NCBI RefSeq assembly: GCF_014982855.1
Contig: NZ_JADCKF010000001.1
Span: 124,001-188,000, forward strand
Direction: 5' to 3'
Length of the DNA: 64,000 nt
Origin: Pseudoflavonifractor gallinarum
GTDB lineage: Bacteria > Bacillota > Clostridia > Oscillospirales > Oscillospiraceae
The notes beneath the pieces were generated by a model, which had not been told where the DNA came from, ran no database searches, and saw only the letters and a program-made list of their open reading frames with translations. Below are positions 31,401-41,349 of the stretch, one piece after another (position 1 is the first letter of the stretch; the number at the start of each line of letters is the position of its first letter). The position numbers and the translations under genes are program-made.

Positions 31401-31769
31401 TCAGGGAAAGACCGCCTGGATCAGTACCATGTAGAGCACCGTCCCCCCGAAGATGGAGAGGAGCGTGTTGCGCTTCCACAGGTGGAGGAGGGCCACCACC
31501 AGTACCGACAGGAAGGCGGGGAGCCACTCCCCCGCGGCCTGGAGGGAGAGCAGATGGGGAAAGCCGTCCCGCAGGGCCAGAAGCGGGCCCTTGAGACAGT
31601 AGATGATGAGCATGGCGATGATGGCGGGGGGCAGCACCCGGCCCAGATAGAGCACCAGCTTGGGCGGATGGTCTCCCCGGTCAAAGAGGAGAAAGGGCAG
31701 GGCCCGGGTCAAAAAGGTGACCACCGCCATCACGGCGATGGCGGCCACGGCCTGTATAGGGGTCAACAT
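31401..31769 (-). CDS. azlD: AzlD branched-chain amino acid export subunit
   Basis: A 122-residue, four-helix membrane protein, the small subunit of the AzlCD exporter that moves branched-chain amino acids (and azaleucine) out of the cell. The conserved start TPIQAVAAIAVMAVVTFLTRALPFLLF and the YLGRVLPPAIIAMLIIYCLK segment are typical. AGGAGG precedes ATG by 7-8 nt. It overlaps the end of azlC by 7 nt, consistent with coupled translation. Confidence 0.93.
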   Translation of the reverse strand: MLTPIQAVAAIAVMAVVTFLTRALPFLLFDRGDHPPKLVLYLGRVLPPAIIAMLIIYCLKGPLLALRDGFPHLLSLQAAGEWLPAFLSVLVVALLHLWKRNTLLSIFGGTVLYMVLIQAVFP

Positions 31770-32479
31770 GTGGTTTCCTCCTCTCCGGCGGCGGTGCCGC
31801 GCTCATCCAGACGCTGGCGCAGCAGGAGCAGCACCAGCACGATCACGCCCAGGGCGGGCAGAAGCATATTCTCCGCCCCCACCAGGAAGAGACTCAGCAG
31901 GGTCACCCCGGCCCCCAGCAGGGCGGGGAGATGGCGCTTGTAGGCGCTCCACTGGTCCACGGCGATGACCACAAAGAGGGCGGTCATGGCAAAGTCGATG
32001 CCGGTGGTGTCGATGGGCAAAAGGGCCCCCGCCACCGCGCCGATGACCGAGCCTAAAATCCAGTAGGACTGATCCAGCAGGGCGATGGAAAAATAGAAAT
32101 TCCTGGGGTCCACGCCCACGGGGGGCTGCACCGAGCTGAGCAGCGCATAGGTCTCATCCGTGAGGGAAAAGATCATGTAGAACTTGCGCAGACCCATGCC
32201 CCGGAATTTTTCCAGCATGGAGAGCCCGTAGACCAGGTGGCGGAAATTGATGAGCAGGGTCATCACGGCCACGGTGCTCAGAGCGGCGGCCGAGGAGAGC
32301 AGGCTCACCCCCAGATACTGCCCGGAACCGGCGTAAATGGTCAGACTCATGAAAAAGGCCCAGATGAAATTGTATCCGATGGCCTGGAGCATGAAGCCAA
32401 AGGCCATGCCGATGGCCAGATACCCCATCAGGACGGGGACCGTCACCGGGAAGGCGGCGGCCAGGGATTTGCGGTCCAT
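31763..32479 (-). CDS. azlC: AzlC branched-chain amino acid export subunit
   Basis: A 238-residue membrane protein with seven to eight helices, large subunit of the AzlCD exporter. AFPVTVPVLMGYLAIGMAFGFM, SLTIYAGSGQYLGVSLL and LLINFRHLVYGLSM are family blocks. A GGAAGTGAT site precedes ATG. It is read from a promoter at 32517-32545, divergent from the lipid-kinase promoter. No Lrp-type regulator gene is adjacent. Confidence 0.93.
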   Translation of the reverse strand: MDRKSLAAAFPVTVPVLMGYLAIGMAFGFMLQAIGYNFIWAFFMSLTIYAGSGQYLGVSLLSSAAALSTVAVMTLLINFRHLVYGLSMLEKFRGMGLRKFYMIFSLTDETYALLSSVQPPVGVDPRNFYFSIALLDQSYWILGSVIGAVAGALLPIDTTGIDFAMTALFVVIAVDQWSAYKRHLPALLGAGVTLLSLFLVGAENMLLPALGVIVLVLLLLRQRLDERGTAAGEEETTC

Positions 32480-32516
32480 GTGAAATCACTTCCAACTCTA
32501 TGGTATCTGATACAGC

Positions 32517-32545
32517 ATTGTACTAAAGTGGAGAGAAAAAAGCAA
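32517..32545 (-). promoter_or_regulatory. Promoter of azlCD
   Basis: Minus strand TTGCTT (32545-32540), 17 nt, TACAAT (32522-32517). Confidence 0.65.
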
Positions 32546-32560
32546 GTCCCGGGCCTGAGG

Positions 32561-32588
32561 TTGTTTTTTTGGCGGATTCTTGTATAAT
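32561..32588 (+). promoter_or_regulatory. Promoter reading into the hairpin array and lipid-kinase gene
   Basis: TTGTTT (32561-32566), 16 nt, TATAAT (32583-32588). Transcription would begin near 32595, the first bases of the hairpin array. The TATAAT is part of the left copy of the 17-bp direct repeat. Confidence 0.65.
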
Positions 32589-32863
32589 AATGTCTACTGA
32601 ATAAACCGCCATGTGGTTTATTCGCGCGGCATTGCCGCGCAATGGATGTGAAAGCGGCTGAGATCAGCCGTTTTCACATCCATTGAGACATTGCTGCAAT
32701 GAGTATACTCACACACGTGCCACGGCACCTGTGTGAGTGGTGCAAGGATTTTGGCCGCAAACGGCCCAAAATTCTTGCACTTGAACAAAGCTATTATACC
32801 TTGAAAGCCTTGGCTTTCAAGGTATACAGCTTTGTTCAGTACACATTATAATAATGTCTGCTG
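32583..32863 (+). repeat. Seven-hairpin non-coding array with flanking direct repeats
   Basis: Direct repeats TATAATAATGTCTACTG (32583-32599) and TATAATAATGTCTGCTG (32847-32863) flank it; short terminal inverted repeats TACTGAATAAA (32595-32605) and TTTGTTCAGTA (32831-32841) lie inside. Hairpins: H1 32599-32623 (9 bp), H2 32624-32640 (7 bp), H3 32641-32684 (21 bp with one G-T), H4 32689-32701, H5 32707-32738, H6 32740-32780, H7 32782-32838 (11 + 14 bp). H1, H2 and H3 abut with no base between them. GC content is clearly below the flanks. There is no coding frame. Confidence 0.85.
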
Positions 32864-32910
32864 TAAGAAGGTGCGCCCCACCCTGCGGTCGGGGGCGCAG
32901 GAAAGGAAGG

Positions 32911-33810
32911 ATGTCTGCTGTGAAACGTCTGCTGTTTATCTATAATCCCCATGCAGGCAAGGGGCGGAGCAAGAGCCATATTTCCGATGTTGTGGACTGC
33001 TTTACCAGGCAGGGCTGGCTGGTGACCATCCACCCCACCCAGGGCAAGGCGGACGCCGCAGCGGTGGCCGCCGATCTGGGGGGCAGCTTTGACCGGGTGG
33101 TGTGCTGCGGGGGAGACGGGACCCTCCACGAGACCATCACCGGGCTCATGGGCCTCACCAACCGCCCGCCGGTGGGCTATATCCCCGCCGGGACCACCAA
33201 CGATTTTTCCCGAAACCTCCACCTGCCCCGTAGCTTGGCGGGCCGGATGGAGACCGCCGGGGCAGGTGTGCCCCGGCCGGTGGACATAGGCCGCTTCAAC
33301 GGGGAGTACTTTATCTATGTGGCGGCCTTCGGGGCCTTTACCGATGTGGCCTACGATACGCCCCAGCCCTTTAAAAACGCATTCGGTCATCTGGCTTATG
33401 TGCTGGAGGGAGCGGCGCGGCTGCCCTCCCTTCAGTCCTACCGCCTGCGGGTGGAGCACGACGGGGGCACCGAGGAGGGGGACTTCCTCTTCGGCATGGT
33501 GAGTAACACCGTGTCGGTAGGGGGCTTCAAGGGGGCCAACACCGAGCGGGTGGAACTGGACGACGGGCAGTTTGAGGTGGTCCTGATCCGTCAGCCCCAA
33601 AACGCCGCCCAGCTCCAGAGCATCGTGATGGGGCTGATGCAGGCCAAGCCCGAGCCGGGCGGGGCGGTGGTGGCCTTCCAGACCACACGCCTGCGGGTGA
33701 CCTGTGCCGGCGAGCTGCCCTGGACCCTGGACGGGGAGTATGGCGGGGCGCCCCGGGTGGCCGAAATTGAGAATCTTCCCCGGGCGGTGGAGATCGTCTA
33801 TGGAAAATAG
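32911..33810 (+). CDS. Diacylglycerol/lipid kinase (DagK/YegS family)
   Basis: A 299-residue lipid kinase. The nucleotide-binding NPHAGKG motif (12-18) and GGDGT (67-71) followed by PAGTTNDFSRNL are diagnostic; the C-terminal beta domain includes VSNTVSVGGFKGAN and the LDGEYG end. It probably phosphorylates diacylglycerol for phospholipid recycling. I start at ATG 32911, directly after GGAAAGGAAGG; an in-frame ATG at 32854 has the same first four codons (MSAV) but no Shine-Dalgarno. It is first in an operon with mnmG, MBL, mnmA and thiI, downstream of the hairpin array. Confidence 0.9.
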   Translation: MSAVKRLLFIYNPHAGKGRSKSHISDVVDCFTRQGWLVTIHPTQGKADAAAVAADLGGSFDRVVCCGGDGTLHETITGLMGLTNRPPVGYIPAGTTNDFSRNLHLPRSLAGRMETAGAGVPRPVDIGRFNGEYFIYVAAFGAFTDVAYDTPQPFKNAFGHLAYVLEGAARLPSLQSYRLRVEHDGGTEEGDFLFGMVSNTVSVGGFKGANTERVELDDGQFEVVLIRQPQNAAQLQSIVMGLMQAKPEPGGAVVAFQTTRLRVTCAGELPWTLDGEYGGAPRVAEIENLPRAVEIVYGK

Positions 33811-33858
33811 CGCGGCCCCCTTCCCGCCCGCGCAAAGAACCGACTGTTAGGAGCGAGT

Positions 33859-35721
<1,863 letters not shown>

Positions 35722-35745
35722 GGACCGCAGAAAGGAAGGAATGCC

Positions 35746-36432
35746 ATGCGTCCCTTGTCATTGGGCCCCGCCGGGGCCGGCTGTTACCTCTTCCCCACCC
35801 TGGCGGGGTATCTGCTGGTGGATACCGGCTGTGAGCGAACTGCGGAGGAGCTGCTGCGGCAGCTCAGCCGGCGGATCGGCCTGAGCGAGCTGCAATGGAT
35901 CTTCCTCACCCACGCCCATGCCGACCACGCGGGGGGACTGGAGGGGCTCCTCAAGGGCACCCGGGCCCGGGTGCTCCTCCACCCGCTGGGACTGGAGCGG
36001 CTGAGAAGCGGAAAAGACCCGGGGCTGGGCCGCGCGCCCGGCCGCTGGGAGAACCTGGTGGGCGGCCTGACCCACCTGCTGGGCCGGGAGACGGCCGCCT
36101 TCCCGCCCCTTTCCCGGGGAATGGAAAACCGCTGCATCCCGCTGGAGGGGATGCGCCGGCGGGAGCTAGAGTCCAGCCTGGGGGTCCGCTTTCTGGACAC
36201 ACCCGGACACACGGCCGACTCCATGTCCCTCCTCACCGAGGACGGGACCCTCTTCTGCGGGGATGCGGCCATGTCCGGTCCCCTGATCCGGCGGCACCGC
36301 CCGGTGTCGGTGGAGTCCCTGGAGGACTGCCGGGAGAGCTGGAAGGTCCTGCGGCAGTCCGGTGGACGGATGCTCTACCCCGGGCACGGAAAGCCCTTCC
36401 CGCTCCGGCGGCTGGAGCTCGATCAAATCTGA
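35746..36432 (+). CDS. Metallo-beta-lactamase-fold hydrolase
   Basis: A 228-residue cytosolic enzyme with THAHADH (55-61), HTPGHT-type DTPGHTADS, GDAAMSGP and the late YPGHGKPF. The set fits MBL-fold hydrolases close to glyoxalase II and ComEC-like or RNase-unrelated hydrolases. The Asp in HAHADH and both His clusters are intact, so it should bind two metals. The substrate is unknown. It lies in the tRNA-modification operon between mnmG (24 nt) and mnmA (27 nt). Confidence 0.78.
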   Translation: MRPLSLGPAGAGCYLFPTLAGYLLVDTGCERTAEELLRQLSRRIGLSELQWIFLTHAHADHAGGLEGLLKGTRARVLLHPLGLERLRSGKDPGLGRAPGRWENLVGGLTHLLGRETAAFPPLSRGMENRCIPLEGMRRRELESSLGVRFLDTPGHTADSMSLLTEDGTLFCGDAAMSGPLIRRHRPVSVESLEDCRESWKVLRQSGGRMLYPGHGKPFPLRRLELDQI

Positions 36433-36459
36433 TAGGAAAAAACAGAAATGGAGTGACCC

Positions 36460-37473
36460 ATGAGAGAAAAGCTGGTACTGGGCCTGTCGGGCGGAGTGGA
36501 CTCCGCCGTGGCGGCCCGTCTTCTGCGGGAGAAGTACGACGTGACCTGTCTGTGGCTGGACATCGGCCTGGGGGGCGGCGAGGACGCTGCCGCCGTGGCA
36601 AAGGAGCTGGGCCTGCCCTTTGAGACGGCTGACATCCGGGACGCCCTGGAGGAGCGGGTCTGCACCCCCTTTGCCCAGACCTATCTGGCGGGCAAGACCC
36701 CCCTGCCCTGCGCCCTGTGCAACCCCACGGTGAAATTTCCCGCCCTGCTGGCCCTGGCCGACCGTTTGGGCGCGCCCTATGTGGCCACGGGCCACTATGC
36801 CCGCCGGGGCACAGGGGCGGACGGAAGGGCCCTGCTGCGGAAGGGACGGCCCGCCAACGATCAGTCCTATATGCTCTCCCGCCTGCCCCAGGACATCCTG
36901 CGCCGGGTGGTCTTTCCCCTGGGGGAGTATGAGAAGCGGGAGGTCCGCGCCCTGGCTGGGGAGGCCGCCCTGGCCGTGGCGGAGAAGCCCGACTCCATGG
37001 AGATCTGCTTCATCCCGGACGGAGACTATGCCGCCTGGCTGGACCGCCGGGGAAACACGCCGCCCCCCGGCGACTTTGTGGACCGGGAGGGCTGCGTCCT
37101 GGGCCGGCACAAGGGCATCCACCACTATACCCTGGGTCAGCGGCGGGGCCTGGGGGTGTCGGGTCCCCACCGGTATTTTGTCTCGGCCATCCGGCCGGAG
37201 ACCAATGAAGTGGTGCTCTCCGACGGAACCGACCTCCACGCGGACCGGACCCGGTGCACCGACCTGAACTGGATCGCCATAGAGGGCCTGGAGGGGGAGC
37301 GGGCATGCACCGTGCGCCTGCGCCACTCCAAGGTGGAGACCCCCGCCATCCTCTGTCCCGACGGGGACGCGGTGGAGATCCGCATGCTCACCCCGGCACG
37401 GGCCCCCACGCCGGGGCAGCTGGCGGTGTTCTACGACGGGGATATCGTGCTGGGCAGCGGGTGGATCTGCTGA
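36460..37473 (+). CDS. mnmA: tRNA-specific 2-thiouridylase MnmA
   Basis: A 337-residue PP-loop enzyme that makes s2U34 in tRNA Lys, Glu and Gln. The PP-loop is SGGVDSAV (10-17). The catalytic cysteine is in CALCNP (Cys84/Cys87) and the second in MEICFIPDGDY (about Cys183); together they form the persulfide/disulfide pair. GHYAR, GQRRGLG and the C-terminal beta-barrel are present. It works on the same U34 as MnmG, encoded two genes upstream. Confidence 0.94.
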   Translation: MREKLVLGLSGGVDSAVAARLLREKYDVTCLWLDIGLGGGEDAAAVAKELGLPFETADIRDALEERVCTPFAQTYLAGKTPLPCALCNPTVKFPALLALADRLGAPYVATGHYARRGTGADGRALLRKGRPANDQSYMLSRLPQDILRRVVFPLGEYEKREVRALAGEAALAVAEKPDSMEICFIPDGDYAAWLDRRGNTPPPGDFVDREGCVLGRHKGIHHYTLGQRRGLGVSGPHRYFVSAIRPETNEVVLSDGTDLHADRTRCTDLNWIAIEGLEGERACTVRLRHSKVETPAILCPDGDAVEIRMLTPARAPTPGQLAVFYDGDIVLGSGWIC

Positions 37474-37544
37474 CCCATGGAACCCTGCATACCTGCCCGC
37501 CCCGGAGCGGGGCGGGAGATTTTGAGATAAAGGAGTTACCATCC

Positions 37545-38717
37545 ATGGATGAAATCATTCTGCTCAAGCTGGGCGAGATCGTGCTCAAGGGCCTCAACCG
37601 CCGCAGCTTTGAGGACAAGCTCATCGGAAACGCCCAGCGCCGCCTGCGGCCCTTCGGCAAGTTCCGGGTGTACACCAAGCAGTCCACCCTGTATGTGGAG
37701 CCCCAGGAGGATTCCTGCAATCTGGACGGGGCCTATGAGGCCATGAAGCGTCTCTTCGGCGTGGTGGGCCTCTCCCGGGCCCGGGCCTGCGCCAAGGACA
37801 AGGACGCCATGCTCAAGACCGCCCAGGAGTACCTGGGGGACCGGCTCTCCGCCGCCCGGACCTTCAAGGTGGAGTCCAAGCGGGCCGACAAGACCTTCCC
37901 CATGACCTCCATCCAGCTCTCCCAGTATGTGGGCGGGGAGCTGGACGAGCTCTATCCCAACCTGAAGGTGGACGTGCACCACCCGGAGCTCACCGTCTAT
38001 CTGGAAGTGCGGGATTACGCCGCCTATGTCCACGCCGACCCCGAGCCCGGTGCGGGCGGTCTGCCTGTGGGCATCAACGGCCGGGCGGTCAGCCTGCTCT
38101 CCGGCGGCATCGACTCCCCCGTGGCCTCCTGGATGATCGCCAAGCGGGGCATCGCCCTGGAGATGGTCCACTTCTTCTCCTACCCCTATACCTCTGAGGA
38201 GGCCAAGCAGAAGGTGCTCACCCTGGCCAAGCTCCTCACCCCCTGGTGCGGACGGCTCATGGTCCATGTGGTGCCCTTCACCGCCATCCAGGAGGAGCTG
38301 CGCCGCAAGTGCCCCGAGGAGCTCTTCACCATCCTCATGCGCCGCTTTATGATGCGCATTGCCGAGAAGGTGGCCGAGCGGACCAAGTCCGGGGCCATCG
38401 TCACCGGCGAGTGTCTGGGCCAGGTGGCCAGCCAGACCATGGAGGCCATGAAGGCTACCAGCGCCGTGTGCTCCCTCCCCATCCTGCGCCCGGTGGTGGG
38501 CATGGACAAGGAGGAGATCGTCACCATCGCCCGGAAGATCAACACCTTCGAGACCTCCATCCTGCCCTATGAGGACTGCTGCACCGTCTTTACCCCCCGC
38601 CATCCCCGCCTGCGCCCCCTGCCCGGGGAGATCGAGGCCGCCGAGGCGGAGCTGGACATCGACGCCATGGTGGCCCAGGCCGTGGAGGGCATCGAGCGCA
38701 TCAAGATCGACCCGTAA
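37545..38717 (+). CDS. thiI: tRNA 4-thiouridine synthetase ThiI
   Basis: A 390-residue protein with an N-terminal ferredoxin-like domain (LLKLGEIVLKGLNRRSFEDKL), a THUMP domain (about 60-165) and a PP-loop domain (SGGIDSPVA near 186-194). It makes s4U8 in tRNA and helps thiamine thiazole synthesis in some bacteria. It ends with DCCTVFTPRHP and a short helix, lacking the rhodanese domain of E. coli ThiI, as is usual in Firmicutes, so a cysteine desulfurase must deliver sulfur directly. ATG 37545 follows AAAGGAG by 8-9 nt. Confidence 0.94.
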   Translation: MDEIILLKLGEIVLKGLNRRSFEDKLIGNAQRRLRPFGKFRVYTKQSTLYVEPQEDSCNLDGAYEAMKRLFGVVGLSRARACAKDKDAMLKTAQEYLGDRLSAARTFKVESKRADKTFPMTSIQLSQYVGGELDELYPNLKVDVHHPELTVYLEVRDYAAYVHADPEPGAGGLPVGINGRAVSLLSGGIDSPVASWMIAKRGIALEMVHFFSYPYTSEEAKQKVLTLAKLLTPWCGRLMVHVVPFTAIQEELRRKCPEELFTILMRRFMMRIAEKVAERTKSGAIVTGECLGQVASQTMEAMKATSAVCSLPILRPVVGMDKEEIVTIARKINTFETSILPYEDCCTVFTPRHPRLRPLPGEIEAAEAELDIDAMVAQAVEGIERIKIDP

Positions 38718-38826
38718 AGTCACAAGTCAAAAGTAACAAATGCTGGAAATGATGAAAATATATTTCCGTATCTGTAAAAAATGAAAATTTCTGTTGGAAT
38801 AAAGTGACAAATATTGCGCTAAGTCA

Positions 38827-38854
38827 TTGCTTTTTTCCTTTTGAGAGTTATAAT
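38827..38854 (+). promoter_or_regulatory. Promoter of the secreted repeat protein gene
   Basis: TTGCTT (38827-38832), 16 nt, TATAAT (38849-38854), in an AT-rich stretch of about 120 bp unlike the flanking coding sequence. Confidence 0.75.
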
Positions 38855-38857
38855 GAG

Positions 38858-38902
38858 TGCCTGGAGCGTGCGGGGATGTGTTGTGGTCCGCACCTCCAGG
38901 CA
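38858..38902 (+). promoter_or_regulatory. Hairpin at the 5' end of the secreted-protein mRNA
   Basis: TGCCTGGAGCGTGCGG (38858-38873) pairs with CCGCACCTCCAGGCA (38888-38902) with one bulged base. It starts within a few bases of the predicted transcription start and may stabilise the message. Confidence 0.6.
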
Positions 38903-38939
38903 TTTATTTATGATGACTGCAAAGGAGAGAGGATTTGAC

Positions 38940-41261
38940 ATGAAGCGCACAGACATCCGCAGAGGACTGGCCGCTGTGCTGGCCACCCTCACCCTGGTGC
39001 AGGGCACGTCCCTGGCCGCGCTGGCTGCCGAGGCCGATCTGACCAAGGTCACGGAAGCTGCAGAGGAGGCCGTGGCTTTCGCTGCGCCCCAGCTTCAGAG
39101 CGGCGAAGCCGTGATTCCCGAGGACGCAAGCCTTGAAGAGGTCGAGCAGATTCTTTTTAACACACTGGTTGCCAACAAAGACCAGGTGGAAGATGAGAGT
39201 TTGGAGTGGGAGTATTACTGCACCGGCAAAAACGGTCTCCTGACCAATGACGCCTGGGGCTCTGTGAATGGCTTTACCAGTGAAAAGAAAGTCGTGTTTG
39301 TTCCCACTACGTTTACCCACCCGGCCCTGTCCGCGAACGAGGACGGAAACTACCAGGTCCGTCTGGCCGGTACTACCGCTGAGGTCACCCTGCACAAGGT
39401 CGCCAAGCTGTCCTCCTCCATTACTTTGAACGAGGGCTGCACCGTAGGCCTGCCCTACAACGAGGATGCCACGGTTGACTTTGAAACCCTGTATCAGAGT
39501 ATCTTCAACACCGTGGTGGAGTCCACTGACCCTGTGCTGACCCTGAGCGATGTGAAGATCGAGTATTATGCCACCGCCACCACCGGCTCCGTCGGCGAGC
39601 AGGGCAAGGACTGGATGCCCCTGGAGGGCGGTAAGGGCACTGTGCTGGGCATTCCTGTGACCTACCCCGCCATCTCTGAGGGCAGTCAGAAGATCCGTGT
39701 CTCCTACGCCGGGACCGACACCATCTATGGCACTTCCGCTGAGATTGACGTTACCTTTACCGACCGCGAGCAGGTTCAGTTCAACCTGAACCCCGCTCCC
39801 TACGAGGTGGGCTTAGTCTTTGACGCTGAGCAGGGCTATGACTATGACGCCACCGCCGCCGCCATCTATGACGCCGTGGTAGCTTCCATCACCCCTGCCT
39901 CCGATGGTCAGGTGTCCGTGGAATACAACGTGGACAAGACCAGCATTACCGACAGCTTCAAGCCCCTGAACGAGACCGATCTTACCGGCCTGATAAAGTT
40001 CGGCACCGGCGAGTGGGAGATCAAGATCTCCGTGGGCGATACGAAGGTGTACAAGGGCAACTCCACGATCGTGACAGTGAACATGACCGACAGTCGCCCT
40101 GCCAGCATCGTGGCCCTCAAGCCCGGTGTGTCCTTCACCTACAACATGGACGCCTCCGTCATGGAGCAGGCCATCTTCGATAATGCCATTGACTGGGAGA
40201 ACTCCACCCTCCCCGCCAAGGAGACCCTGAGCGCCGACGATTTTGAAATCACATACTACAGTGAAGCCATTCTTTTTGACGGCGGCATCGACTCCGGTAT
40301 CAAGAGCTGGGTCCCTCTGGAGGGCAAGAGCTATGACCTGGGCAATGTAAACCTGGGTACTTATCCTCAGATGGGTGCCGGTGAGCAGTCCATTCACGTC
40401 AGCTACAAGGGCGACGCCAACTTCCATCCCAGCGAGAATGCCGAGGGCACTGTCACCGTCAACAAGGCCAAGGTGTCCGTGAAGGTCAACTCCGCCAACA
40501 TCTTTGCCGGGGACGAGCTGCCCGAGAACTTCATCACCACCAGCCCCGCTGACCAGTTCGACCTCTACACCATCTACGCCGGCGTCACCAGCAACGTCAC
40601 CACCGGCCTCTATCTGGACCTGCCTGAGCGCTACACCGACAACTCTCTGCTCATCCAGACCATCGACAAGGCCCTGGAGGCCATCGGTCAGAAGACTCTG
40701 ACCCAGATGATGCAGGAGGGCATCACCGTGGGCGAGCTGCGGGAGCTGCTGAGCACCCAGGAGCTGCTGGACCTGCTGGACAAGCTGAACATCGACACCG
40801 GCACCTTTGGCCAGATCCTCACCGTCATCAACAAGCTGCCCGGTATCCTGGACAGCGTGCGCATCTCCTTCGGTACCCCCAACCGGGCCGGCCTGTACAC
40901 TGTGGCCGTGGTCACCGACAACAAGAACTATGAGACCGGCGTGGGCATGGGCTTCCTGCTGGTCAAGATGCGCCTGAGCGGCACCCACCTGACCTGGAAT
41001 CGGGAGATTCCGAACGGCAAGCTCTCCGCCGCTGATGCCAAGAGCTTTGATTTCAAGGCCACCCTCACCTGTGATGGGGAAGCTGTGGAAGATCAGAGCA
41101 GCGTCCACTACCTCTATTCCGGCATGACCAGCAAGTGGCGCATTTACTCTTCCACCACCACGCCTCCCACTGAGCCGGGCCGCTATGTGGTCACCGTCTG
41201 CATTCTGGGCGGAAACTACATGGCCGCACCCCTCACCCGCTCCTTCCAGATCACCAAATAA
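38940..41261 (+). CDS. Large secreted protein with tandem Ig-like repeats
   Basis: A 773-residue exported protein. A signal peptide (about 1-30: basic start, LAAVLATLTLVQG, then SLAALAAEA) follows ATG 38940, which has a GAGAGG site. Four tandem units of roughly 100-120 residues (about 50-165, 170-290, 295-400, 410-530) each carry an acidic helix (IFNTVVES, IYDAVVAS or similar), an EYY/EYN strand, a W-P-LEG or PLNE loop and a YAGTDTIYGTSA-type end, like bacterial Ig/YDG-type repeats. A C-terminal region (about 540-773) has a helical insert. No SLH, sortase or lipobox anchor is visible. Codon use is less GC-rich than its neighbours. It is probably an extracellular adhesin or matrix protein. Confidence 0.75.
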   Translation: MKRTDIRRGLAAVLATLTLVQGTSLAALAAEADLTKVTEAAEEAVAFAAPQLQSGEAVIPEDASLEEVEQILFNTLVANKDQVEDESLEWEYYCTGKNGLLTNDAWGSVNGFTSEKKVVFVPTTFTHPALSANEDGNYQVRLAGTTAEVTLHKVAKLSSSITLNEGCTVGLPYNEDATVDFETLYQSIFNTVVESTDPVLTLSDVKIEYYATATTGSVGEQGKDWMPLEGGKGTVLGIPVTYPAISEGSQKIRVSYAGTDTIYGTSAEIDVTFTDREQVQFNLNPAPYEVGLVFDAEQGYDYDATAAAIYDAVVASITPASDGQVSVEYNVDKTSITDSFKPLNETDLTGLIKFGTGEWEIKISVGDTKVYKGNSTIVTVNMTDSRPASIVALKPGVSFTYNMDASVMEQAIFDNAIDWENSTLPAKETLSADDFEITYYSEAILFDGGIDSGIKSWVPLEGKSYDLGNVNLGTYPQMGAGEQSIHVSYKGDANFHPSENAEGTVTVNKAKVSVKVNSANIFAGDELPENFITTSPADQFDLYTIYAGVTSNVTTGLYLDLPERYTDNSLLIQTIDKALEAIGQKTLTQMMQEGITVGELRELLSTQELLDLLDKLNIDTGTFGQILTVINKLPGILDSVRISFGTPNRAGLYTVAVVTDNKNYETGVGMGFLLVKMRLSGTHLTWNREIPNGKLSAADAKSFDFKATLTCDGEAVEDQSSVHYLYSGMTSKWRIYSSTTTPPTEPGRYVVTVCILGGNYMAAPLTRSFQITK

Positions 41262-41277
41262 TCTCCCTTGACGTACA

Positions 41278-41316
41278 GGGCCCCCGGTATTACACTCCAT
41301 ACCGGGGGCCCTTTTT
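41278..41316 (+). terminator. Terminator after the secreted protein gene
   Basis: GGGCCCCCGGTAT / ATACCGGGGGCCC, 8-nt loop, then TTTTT. Confidence 0.9.
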
Positions 41317-41349
41317 GTCCCCATCCAAGCCGTGAGGAGGTCTTTTGCC

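Noticed and set aside
32854-32911. Upstream ATG 32854 as start of the lipid kinase
   Set aside because: It adds 19 residues rich in Arg/Gly/Cys with no ribosome binding site, while a good AAGGAAGG site precedes ATG 32911.
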